Assembly: GCA_020465985.1 (NCBI GenBank)
Contig: JAANYP010004787.1
Coordinates: 173,823-237,822 of the forward strand
DNA length: 64,000 bases
Source: Centrapalus pauciflorus
Taxonomy: Eukaryota; Streptophyta; Magnoliopsida; Asterales; Asteraceae
Direction: 5' to 3'
A program made the position numbers and the translations under genes. Positions 55,176 to 64,000 of this stretch are shown piece after piece. Positions within the stretch are counted from its first letter, which is position 1; every line of letters starts with the position of its first letter. Under the pieces are notes generated by a model. It made no database searches, was not told where the DNA came from, and saw only the letters and a list, made by a program, of their open reading frames with translations.

Positions 55176-55502
55176 TGTGAATTCATATTTCATGCAATTC
55201 AATCATATACAACAATTCATATGAACAATTAACAATCAAACACAATCTATTGAATGATTAAGAGAGAAAATATTACATTGATGTTCTTGGCTTTCTTGCA
55301 AAGCACTTCTCCTATTCTCTCTAAATCAGATCCTTATGTGTGTGTGTAATCTTCGATTCCTCCCTTTTATCAACAGTACACAGATACCTCTTTTTATACT
55401 TAATACTCAAGCTTTGAGTATTTACAATCCAACCCCTATACTATTGAGTAATTACAATTATATACAATATAATTGTTTCATCTCTATTATTTATTCCCAA
55501 CA
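55176..55502 (-). repeat. E11 5' LTR (327 bp)
   Basis: Matches 50288-50615; followed by the duplication tagtc. Confidence 0.95.
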
Positions 55503-55507
55503 TAGTC

Positions 55508-55734
55508 CATGCTTCAGGAACAACACCCTCAGTGGTAGGAGTGATGGTTGTAACAGAGGTTGACACATAGAGACTTTCCATTACAATTTCTGGATTTTGA
55601 ACATCCAAATTCTCCATATAGAACATCATCCTGCATTCTAACTAGAGAAGTTTTGTTGATTGAACTTGGGAGGTTTGGCCATAGAAACCATTGTCATAGT
55701 AGGATGATGAGGAGTTTGAAGCAGTGTTGTCCAT
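55508..55734 (-). pseudogene. E10 gag N-terminus
   Basis: The ATG at 55734 (context CCACCATGG) starts MDNTASNSSSSYYDNGFYG. An in-frame TAG at 55642-55644 interrupts it, and reading resumes LECRMMFYMENLDVQNPEIV to VVPEAWT, where E11 was inserted; the codons continue at 50282. Confidence 0.8.
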
Positions 55735-55789
55735 GGTGGGAACATGTGAAGTAATTTAAGAGATCTAGAGTTAACACACACTTTAAATT

Positions 55790-55801
55790 GCTCTGATACC
55801 A
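55790..55801 (-). other. E10 primer-binding site, initiator tRNA-Met
   Basis: Minus strand TGGTATCAGAGC, the last C being changed to A. Confidence 0.85.
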
Positions 55802-55803
55802 GT

Positions 55804-56480
55804 TCTAGGTCCCAAAAGTTATCTCAATTATCTCAAGAGAGACTGTAGAGGGGAGGTGAATACAGTCAAAATATAATCACACAGATTTTTCTTAATGTTT
55901 GTATGTTTATATTACCAAGTATGTTAAGTTTACAAACAAGTTTGGATTACGGAAAGACCCAAACTGAGATGACAAAAATGAAAAAAAAAATTACACTAGT
56001 CTGAGACACACTCAAACTAGTTACAAGACACAACTGAACAGCTTTGGAAATACTGAACAAGTTTGAAGAATAGTTCACTAAGAACAGCTTAGACATACTA
56101 GATTTTTCACCTAAGTTGAAGTAACACGTGCATGCATGAAAAACACAATTTCTTTTTGCACTCAAGTTCTTGTAATTGCCCTCACGCCTTTTGTTTCCTT
56201 GGAAGCTTCTCTTATATAGTCACAGAGAATCCTTGTGAAGCTTCTTTGTTGGTTGTAGAGAAAGGCAGAAATGTCTCACAAAGAGAAAAGCTTACTTAGG
56301 TGGACCAGGACAAGACTGACAAAAGTAACTTTGTCCTCTTGTTGCAGAATCTTTGTTTTTTCTTTTTAGCTCTGTCGTTTCTAGCTTTATCCCATGATAG
56401 AAAGTCAGCATATAACCTTTTGTTAGTATATGGTGTGTAAAGATGACACTACTACTACATCATGGCTGATTTCATAAAAC
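55804..56480 (-). repeat. E10 5' LTR (upper end approximate)
   Basis: The inner end (minus CTTTTGGGACCTAGA) and the block GTGAATACAG ... ACAAACAAG resemble the ends of the E6 and E14 LTRs, so the three belong to related families. The upper end cannot be fixed because E12 adjoins it. Confidence 0.6.
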
Positions 56481-56969
56481 ACTTGAGGGTCACACCGATG
56501 AGCACAACTGAGCAGATGCAATTAAACGATTAAATAAATAATACTGGATATTGTTTATGACACGAAATGATTATTGGGATTAAATTAATGGATGATTAAT
56601 TATATCTCAAAGTACGGGGACAATAAGTGCAATATTAGATATTGTAGTGATTTAATTGTCATTGAATGATAATTAAATAGTTATATGGTCTTTTATTTAT
56701 TATTTGATATTAAATGAAAGATTGATTTATTTGAATTAGTATTATCATCTATTATTAGATAATTGGATGGATAATTATAAACAAATAAATAAGAGATAAT
56801 TATATATAATTATCTAGTCATTTATATATTATTAAATAACGTATAAAAGATTAATATTATTTAAAGGGTACATAATTATAGAGATAATTATATAAGGTTT
56901 AAATAATAAAGATAGTTATTAAGATATATATTATATTATTATATTAGAGTTTGATTAAAACCAAAACTC

Positions 56970-56976
<7 letters not shown>

Positions 56977-57066
<90 letters not shown>
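56977..57066. repeat. (TA)n(GATA)n microsatellite in the E12 LTR
   Basis: A TA tract followed by about 13 GATA units; a (GT)n tract lies nearby at about 57117-57138. Serine-Ile-Tyr-Leu repeats translated from it are artefacts. Confidence 0.95.
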
Positions 57067-57444
57067 CCAAACCCACGTAGGGTTTTGGGGTGAGGCGCAC
57101 ACACGAACACACAAGTGTGCGTGTGTGTGTGTGTGTGATGTTAGTGTGGTACGGCCGCAAGAAAGAAATAAAACCAAAAGGGTTTGGTTTTCCCCGTTCT
57201 TCGTGTGTTTGATTGCATATCTGGCGCCGCTCGATTGTGTCATCACCGGTGGATACCGAGAGCATCTCATTTGTGTATTCTTGTCAACGAATACAAAGGT
57301 GCGGATTTTAATGCTTTCATGATTACTTATCTTATGTATACTTGATGATCCGTGTACGGAATTTGTAATTTTTAAAAGCTTCCGATGTGCGTTAATATGA
57401 TTAATGTTTATGTTTTTATGAAAATCGATGCGAATTCCCAACAG

Positions 57445-57457
57445 TGGTATCAGAGCC
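57445..57457 (+). other. E12 primer-binding site, initiator tRNA-Met
   Basis: TGGTATCAGAGCC, one base after the LTR end CCCAACA. Confidence 0.92.
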
Positions 57458-58393
57458 GCCACAATTAACATAATGATAGTATTATTCGTTTAATTATGTC
57501 AAACGTTCTTAAAGTTTCGATTTTTTTAATTAAAAGTGTTTAAATGGTCGAAATCAATAATTAAAATGTTTAAGGTTTTGATTTGGCTTGGAGAAAATGG
57601 ACCAAAGATTTTGGAAACCCCATGGTGATTCTCGGCCAACCTTGGAGTTCCTCGGATCTCGGGATTTTAAAACCTTAGTTCGTTTTATTTAGTTGATGTT
57701 TGATTGTTTAAAAGTGTTTAATTGATTAAAGTCGAAAATTAAACGTTTCGGTTTGCGAAATCAAACCTAGAGATTTCGGCCATGGGTTGAGACCCATGAC
57801 CTCTCGGTTATGATGTGGTAGCCGTAGTGATGGATGGTTTATTCCTTCGTGTCGTTTAATTCACAGTTAAACTCGAACAATTAGATTGAATGCGTTAAAA
57901 ACGAATCAATAAATCAAAAGTGTTTGGTTATTAATGTTTAGACATTTGTGACAAAATATATGTAAGTATGTTTTCGGTTTTATAAAATCAAAGTGGAGAC
58001 CTTATTAGTTGTTTTATAAAATTCACAAATCGGTTTAAATATTATTCGATTCGATAATAAAACGATTAATTGGAATATGGAAATCGAAATAATCAAAGTG
58101 AGTTTATTAATGACTTCGATTAATTTCAGACGTCAAAGGGTTTAATACCCTACTTGTTTTTGGTTCATATGGGTTATAGAACCCGAGTATGAGTCGGTTA
58201 GCTAAGTTGGTTCGTTTCCATTTTCCGGTAATTCGTTGTTTAAATTAAATCGGTTTTAATTAAAAGTTAAGTTTTGATGTTGAAATTAAAATTAATGGTA
58301 ATTTTAATTTATAAACTAGATTTAATTTATGCATTTTATATTTTGTTCCATAAAATGCATTATGTAAATTATATTTATCAATCAACAATCAAT

Positions 58394-58654
58394 TGCAAAT
58401 AATAAAGAACAAGATCAAGAACACTAACCGAATGATTGTATTAATCACAAACGATTAAAAGAGATGAAATGGATATGAACGGTTACTATAGCCCTAATTT
58501 CCTTTTTGAATTTCCGTGCAAAAAGTAATATTCAGAATGTCAAATCTACAACTATTACAAAGTCAAAATTCCTATTTATATAATATTTACAACTTTAAGC
58601 TAATTACATTTTGTACCCTAGACTTTTATTTCATCAACATAAGATGTTCCAACA
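58394..58654 (-). repeat. E13 3' LTR (lower edge approximate)
   Basis: On the minus strand it starts TGTTGGAACATCTTATG. Blocks such as CACTAACCGAATGATT resemble the E5 LTR, suggesting a related family. Confidence 0.68.
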
Positions 58655-58685
58655 TTCTCCCCCTTTGATGAAATAAGCAAAGTCT

Positions 58686-60140
58686 TCATCTTGTCAGTCC
58701 CAACTTCATCTCAAAATTCCTAACACTTTTTCTGTTGGAAAGCCTCCACTTGATCTTTGAAATAAATTCTACCATTAGTCTCTTATCATAAGCACTGAGG
58801 GCTCCTCTTTTCGTTTTTCTCTTTTGATCAGCAGCTAATTTTCCTTTCAGTCCACTCATTACCTTCTGGAGGGTTCCATCACAGAACTTGTTTAATTCAA
58901 TACTCCCCATAGCTCTCAGCTTTCGATTTTTATCTCTGTACATTACAGCTGGACGCTTCACCATTATTACTTGATATTCTTTCACCTCCCCTGCAAACTT
59001 GATTTCCCTATTCGGAGGAGTTACATTTATCTTTCGCATGCCTCTTTCAACACCGATTTGAAGATCTTGAACTGACATGAGAACAAGCTTAATATGCATG
59101 AAATGAAACAAGGTCTTCAAAGCAAATCTGCAGTGTTCATTCTGTTTGTTTCTACACAGTTCATCAAACAAGTCTTTAATATCAACCAAGTTCATCCAAA
59201 ACATATCGGCTTCAGTAAATGTGTACGTATTTCAATCAGATCTTGTAACCGTGAAAGTAGGATAAAATATCTTAACAAACCTATCCTTTTCTACCTTTAT
59301 CAGGTCAACAATCGGAAACTCACTTCTGACCTTTTCTGCACTTGAGCCTTATTCTGAAGAAAACTTGCATAATTCGCTAGATTCGGTCTATTCGGCTCTA
59401 AAACTCTAAGTAACTTCAGAAAAGTGCACGGAGCTTGCTTTTTGCAATCTTCTCAAGGTAATCTTCAAGATATGGCAATTTATTCCTTTTCCTTGTATAT
59501 TCAGCAGATTTCTTCGATGTAAGCTCCAAACCCTTTTTCTTTTTCTTTCTTACTTCTTCTTCATTCAAAATATTCAGTATGTCATTGATTTCCCTTTGGA
59601 CAATTCTTTGAGCTTCGAACCTTAATTGATGTTGTCTTTGCGATTCATCCGCTAAGACATATTCATTAAAAAATCTCTCCATAATCTCAAACTCATTGAC
59701 TTCTTTAACGATCGGAGGAGCAAAGCTCTCTACAGGGAATGGTTCCATCTCTTCTTCTTTTACTTGTACCGTAACCTCAGGCTTTTCTACCGTTGGTATA
59801 GGTATATCATCTTTAACAATTTCTTGTACTAAAACTTCTTCTTCTTCTATTCTATCAGCTCGAACTGCAACATCTGTCAACTGAATGACATCATCATCAT
59901 CTGATTCTTCAATCTCCACTACTTTCTCTAAAACATCCTCAATCATTGGAATTTTCTCTTAAACATCATCATCTAAGTCTTCATATTCATCGAAATTATA
60001 AAACTCTGACTGAATGCTCAATGGAACAGGAACATCTTCATAAAGAATCAATTCCTGTCCTTCTTGAACATCAGCAGGTTCTTTTGAGCTTCCTGCTTCA
60101 CCTCTCTCTTGAGCCTCAGTCTATTTCTCTGGATAAGTAA
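58686..60140 (-). pseudogene. E13 third ORF, C-terminal part
   Basis: The frame enters at 60140 and reads ELILYEDVPVPLSIQSEF, an acidic stretch with EESDDDDVIQL, then FFNEYVLADESQRQHQLRFE and REINDILNILNEEEVRKKKK. A second part starts MFWMNLVDIKDLFDELC and has FALKTLFHFMHIKLVLMSVQ, PAVMYRDKNRKL, IELNKFCDGTLQKVM and a basic C-terminus. A stop near 59960 and a frame change near 59410-59200 break it. These blocks match the C-terminus of the E5 third ORF in the same order, so the protein is shared by the family. Mostly charged and helical in appearance; no membrane segment or known catalytic motif is visible. Function unknown. Confidence 0.72.
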
Positions 60141-61235
60141 TGTAGGTCCCAAAAGGTTTCCCTAGTGTATTGTTCTAAGCTGTAGAAGGGGGGGGGGGGG
60201 GGTGAATACAGCTATTTAAAAACTCAACACTATTTTCTTAATGTTTATGTATATTATCAACAATTGTTAATTACAAACAAGCCTGAACTGCAGAAAGGAG
60301 ATGACAGATCCAACAGTTGTTCAACTAATCTAAGACACACTCAAACAAGATACAATGACTACACTCACTTAGATGCACTCACTGATTTTACAAGACTCAG
60401 ATGGACAACTTAGACACACTCTACTGTTTTATTTAAGCAGACTTGCATGCATGGAATAACACACTTTAATGCACGTTCTGATTTCACACTCTTGGATAAT
60501 TCACAATCCTTAGAAGCTTCCTTTTATACTCTATCTGAGAATCTCAGTGAAGCTTCTTCATTGGACGGTGAGATAGTGGAATGTCTTTCCAAAAAGACAA
60601 GACACCTTTCTGCACGTTCTGATAAAGCAGATTTGTCTTCATATGGCAGAATCTTTGTCTTTTCCTTTTTGTCACTGTTGCATAACGCTTTAACCAAAAG
60701 AGGAATGTCAACTTTGCATCTTTCTTCTCTTGATAAGATCCATTCTGATATAAGAAAAAGTATGTCACCCTTTTCAGATATCCGTTTGTCTTCATGTAAC
60801 AGAACAGCGTAGGCAGGCTGTGCAGTTTCTGTTTTCCACTTTGTCTTCGACTTGTAAACTGATCTTGTAGCCAAAAACAATACATGAGGACTTGAAAACA
60901 TATTCCATAAATTATTTAGCCTGTTCACAAAGAACAGGTTCTGTTCACAAAGAACAGAACACTTGTAAACTGTCCAAGCTGCTCAACAGAATAGAGCAGC
61001 GTAGACAGTTTATGTCCAACCTGTTCAGCAGACAGAACAACTTGGACAAACTGCCTTTGTTGCAACGAATGCAACATGGTAAACAGCTTTAGCTGATATT
61101 GCAAATCACTTTTCAGGTTTCAATAAGGCAATAACAGGCCTTAAATTATACCTTCAAGTACATCAAACAGGTTTGATTAAAAATCTCCCCCTAAGATGTA
61201 GAGCAGGTTTGACTGAGGCCTTTTCGTGCCTAAAA
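60141..61235 (-). repeat. E14 3' LTR (1095 bp)
   Basis: On the minus strand it starts TTTTAGGCACGAAAAGGCC and ends TTTTGGGACCTACA; E6 is a homologous copy. Contains a G15 homopolymer (60188-60202), two tandem hairpins (60921-60957) and a purine-tract-like motif 40 bp inside its start. Confidence 0.85.
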
Positions 61236-61568
61236 ATCTCCCCGTATTTGCAATAATCAGTCTGAGCTGATTTAATCAATAATCACTATACATTTTACAA
61301 CACATCTTGCTGAAATGAAATTACAACATTTAAGTAAAGTAAAAGATCAGTTTATATATACTGGTTTTTGATTACATAAACAACACATGTTTTTACAAGA
61401 GTACAACTAATGTACTAGTGTATATTACAACTAATGTAAATAAGAAAAGTTACAACTGATGTAACTAAGTACAACTAACGTACAAAAGAGTTCAACAATT
61501 TGGACTGTTGATGTTGGGAGCAGATAATGGCAAGCCTGTCCAACAGATGGACAACTTCCATTCTTCAC
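61236..61568 (-). other. E14 spacer between third ORF and 3' LTR
   Basis: Non-coding. Holds the purine tract next to the LTR (minus CGGGGAGATT) and four copies of a TACAACTAATGTA-like motif at about 61403-61485. Confidence 0.6.
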
Positions 61569-64000
61569 CTACTCAGATAGTAGGTGGACTTCACTGCATT
61601 GGTGGTGGCAGTCCTTCTTCAAACATTCTTTCAAGTTCATCCCTTGTTTCCTCCAGATCTTGAATTTAACTCTGAGAAACATAAAGTTGGGATCTTGAAG
61701 CTCTCCTCTCTCATAAAAGCCTCTGAGCTGGTCCCAGATGGATGCTCTCCATTTGCTGGATTGCCTGAAGGAGTTTGCAAGTCTGAAGGCCCCAAGCTGT
61801 GTGAGACCTACTTTGTGAAGATCTAATGCTCTTTGATAGCATTTCTTCTGTGTCAGGGGATCCACAAAAAATTCCCCCAACTCAGGTTCTTCAATTACTT
61901 TTCCTTCTTCAAACTTTACTCCTCTGGGCAGGCTGTGGTCAACTCCTTTGATCTCTACAGCGTAGTCACCTTGTTCAATCAAGATCAGGAGTTCCTCCAG
62001 CTCAGAATCCTTTCTGGTCCTCCTGGCCTTTATTTTGGGGTAAGTCACAGATGCACCCTCACTTACTTCTTTTGAGATCAGGCCAAGGTCTTTCACTCTC
62101 TCCATCAGCTTCTTGACATATGCCCTGATAGTCTTAGCCGTTTCAGACTTAGACTGGCTTAGGGCAACTGCCAGCTCAACCCATTCCCTGTACCCCATTT
62201 GTGCAACATCAGTGTAGTCATATGATTCAAGTTCAGGGCCTGTAGCACCCATTCTGGTTATTTGCAGCTTCCACTGTTTGCCTTTTCTTGATATAGGGAC
62301 AGCTTTGACAATTGCTTCCTTGGCAAGTCTTCTATCAGCAACATCATGGAACTTTTTCTTTGCCAAGTTGTCAAAGTGGAACTGGGCCCTTGCAGAGGAT
62401 GCTTGCTTGGGTTTGGTCACAGAGACCAGAGCACCCTTTTCCTGTTCACCTTCCTTTTCACCAGCTGATTCTTTAGCAGCTTCCAGCAGTTTCCTTTGCA
62501 CATCCAAAGAGGACATTTTGATTTTGCTTGCCTCTTGAAGTGCAAAGGACCTGGCAGCTTTGGCAGAGGCTTCTTCTTTTCTTATCTTTTCCAGAGCTTT
62601 GAGTTGTTCATCTCTGAACTCATAATACTTTTCCATGGGAGGACCCAATTCCTTAGCCCTGGCTTTGTCAAACTTTAGCTCTGCTGCTTTTTGGCAGTCA
62701 GGGTCAAAAGCTGCTTTTCCCTTTCCTTTGGCTGTATTAGTGAGGACAGCTTCAGGAATATCTTCCTCTTCTTCCAGAATTAGATGCCTCCTTCTGCTGC
62801 TTGGCCTGTCCTCAGGAATGAATTCCTCCCCCTTAGACTGTGTAGGGTTTGGAGATCCAGCCTGAGTAGGCTGAGCAGCTTCAGGTTGATGAGAGGCACC
62901 TTCAACCAGACCTATACCTGTTACCGATGCACCTGCTGTGTGACCAGTAGATGCTGATTTCTCCTTAGGAGAAGAAGTTTTCTCCCCCTTAGACTTAGTC
63001 TTCAAGGCAGACAACTTCTCCCCCTTTGAAGGAGATGGACCAGCACCTTCAACAACTGGTCTGCCTGAAGAAACAAATTCAGCAGGCTTTGCAGCAGTTT
63101 TGGCAGCAGGTTTGGGACCAACCAGGCTATGCACTAAGAAAGCCAGGTTGTCCTTCACCTCTGCAAGTTGGGAAAGACAGGTTTGAAGAGAGGATGATTG
63201 GGAATCAGCAATAGAAGCCAGCTTGAGAATATTGTCTCTATCAGAAGATGTGAATAGCAAACTTTGAAGTTGTGCAAGATGTAACTCAAGAGAAACCTGC
63301 ACATCAGCAAGGTTTGCTGACACAGAATTTGATAGAGAGACTATGAGAGTGTTCAGGTTGGCCAGTGTATCAGGAAGGGTAGAATTGCAAGTGGTTAGGA
63401 GAGTGGACAGCTATTGGGAGATGGCTATCATAGAGGACACAGAGTCCTGTTGGTGTGAAAGAATTGAAGAGAGGGAAGTAGAGATATGTTGCAGTTGTGA
63501 AGTGAGTGCAAGCAGCTGTGAGGAGGTGTCAGTTTGAGGAGTGGATGGAAAGGAATTCTTGAAAACATATAAGAATCCTTTGAGCTGTTCAGACACAGAG
63601 TCTGAAATTAGAGAGGGTGGAGAAGACATTGGATTTTCTATAGAGCCAACTTTGTTGGTCAGCAAGGAAAGCTGATCCTTCAAAGGCAGATCTTTAGGGG
63701 ATGGAGGTGTATGGGTAGACTGTTTGGATTGTGTAGATGGTGATGAAGATGATGAGGCTGGTGTTTGGGGATGTGATGGAGAAGGAGAAGGTACTTTTGA
63801 GAGAAGCTACATAGCCTGGGCAAAAGTGATGTGGCCCAGCTTGGAGGGGTCAATAGGTCCTTCAGTAGTGGCTGTAGCTGCATCATCAGGAGAAGGGGTA
63901 GAGGTTGGTAGCCTTTCAGATGCTGCTTGTTTTGCAGCACATTCATTAAGGCCAGGGGTGGTTCCCTCTGCAGCACCTTGGTTTAAAGGTACCTCATCAT
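61569..64000 (-). pseudogene. E14 third ORF (more than 800 codons, two premature stops)
   Basis: One frame runs from the right edge (DEVPLNQGAAEGTTP) to 61569, broken only by TAG at 63807-63809 and 63411-63413; both look like CAG to TAG changes. The N-terminal part is Pro/Ser/Thr-rich (PSPSPSHPQTPASSSSSPST), followed by a Leu/Ser/Gln-rich coil-like region. Next come a Lys/Ser-rich part with repeated KGEK and an Ala/Glu/Lys helical region. The C-terminal block has EPELGEFFVDPLTQKKC, FRLANSFRQSSKWRASIWDQ and FYERGELQDPNFMF. It lies where the E5 and E13 third ORFs lie but its sequence differs. No enzyme motif or membrane segment is evident. Family recognition is from memory of plant copia elements only. 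Function unknown. Confidence 0.7.

Larger units (their letters stand above)
50288..55502 (-). mobile_element. E11: non-autonomous Sirevirus-like copia element (5.2 kb)
   Basis: Two nearly identical 327/328-bp LTRs, a tRNA-Met primer-binding site, a purine tract and a 5-bp duplication tagtc (50283-50287 and 55503-55507). Only one substantial ORF, a coiled-coil gag-linker protein, is present. There is no capsid domain, protease, integrase, RT or RNase H. It inserted in the E10 gag. High LTR identity indicates recent movement, presumably using proteins of a related element. Confidence 0.93.
48945..56480 (-). mobile_element. E10: decayed copia element, interrupted by E11
   Basis: Gag parts lie at 48945-50282 and 55508-55734, with a primer-binding site at 55790-55801 and the 5' LTR above it. 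Everything after gag is missing on the left side, where the small-element cluster begins. The upper LTR end is uncertain (about 56480). Confidence 0.75.
56484..58393 (+). mobile_element. E12: truncated copia-type element (5' LTR, primer-binding site, leader)
   Basis: The LTR (about 56484-57443) probably starts TGAGGGTCACACC and ends GCGAATTCCCAACA. The primer-binding site and about 900 bp of AT-rich leader follow, until the LTR of E13. No gag is seen; the rest may lie beyond E13 outside the window. The left LTR edge is uncertain. Confidence 0.6.
58394..60140 (-). mobile_element. E13: copia element, 3' LTR and third ORF only
   Basis: A 3' LTR (about 58394-58654), a purine tract (58655-58676; minus AAAGGGGGAGAA) and a third ORF up to 60140, where the E14 LTR interrupts it. 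The rest would lie beyond E14. The lower LTR edge is somewhere in 58363-58394. Confidence 0.72.
60141..64000 (-). mobile_element. E14: copia-type element, 3' LTR and third ORF, continues past the window
   Basis: The 3' LTR is 60141-61235 and the ORF runs to the right edge. It interrupts the third ORF of E13; the possible duplication agtaa (60136-60140) cannot be confirmed here. The LTR family is the same as solo LTR E6. Confidence 0.75.

Noticed and set aside
60188..60202. G15 homopolymer as a possible G-quadruplex signal
   Set aside because: A single run in a decayed LTR; the homologous site in E6 is a short C run, so slippage or sequencing error is likelier.

Overview
This window is plant nuclear DNA made almost entirely of long terminal repeat (LTR) retrotransposons, many nested inside one another. 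I found no host gene, tRNA, rRNA, operon or CRISPR array. The evidence for a plant is: primer-binding sites complementary to plant initiator tRNA-Met (TGGTATCAGAGCC, at least six copies), Ty1/copia and Ty3/gypsy polyproteins of plant type, a Tourist-like MITE and long (TA)n tracts. From memory, the copia gag and the extra third ORFs resemble proteins annotated in Asteraceae, so an asterid eudicot, probably Asteraceae, is the best guess.

Layout. E1 (1-5555, minus) is a copia element running off the left edge. It has a 681-bp 5' LTR, a very long gag and an open RT/RNase H frame, but no integrase. It sits in the 5' LTR of E2 (5556-11547, plus), a decayed chromodomain gypsy element whose 3' LTR is 9693-11547. 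E2 lies in a (TA)n-associated repeat. After about 600 bp of AT-rich DNA comes E3 (minus, chromovirus), now in three pieces: 12473-15036, 24891-26232 and 41011-41060. E3 is split by E4 (15037-24885, plus, near-intact chromovirus, TSD tgtat) and by E5 (26233-41005, minus, Sirevirus-like copia with 240-bp LTRs, TSD gggtc). E5 itself carries a solo LTR, E6 (37957-39085, TSD gtata).

The truncated end of E3 abuts E7 (41061-47538, minus, Athila/Tat-like remnant). E7 hosts a Tourist-like MITE and a truncated copia 5' end, E8 (45570 to about 46620). From 47540 to 48944 there is a run of three small elements separated by (TA)n tracts. E10 (48945 to about 56480, minus, decayed copia) follows, with E11 (50288-55502, TSD tagtc) inserted in its gag; E11 is a short non-autonomous Sirevirus-like element. 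Then come E12 (about 56484-58393, plus: LTR, PBS and leader only), E13 (about 58394-60140, minus: 3' LTR plus third ORF) and E14 (60141-64000, minus: 3' LTR plus third ORF, running off the right edge).

The most interesting observations are: a short GT-AG intron at the same codon of the RT gene in two distinct chromoviruses (E2, E4) but absent from E3; four tandem 28-nt stem-loops in E11 whose stems differ in sequence yet keep pairing; a recurring third ORF downstream of pol in the copia elements; an integrase-less copia whose deletion junction lies in a short repeat also found in its LTR; and small elements that appear to live in TA microsatellites.
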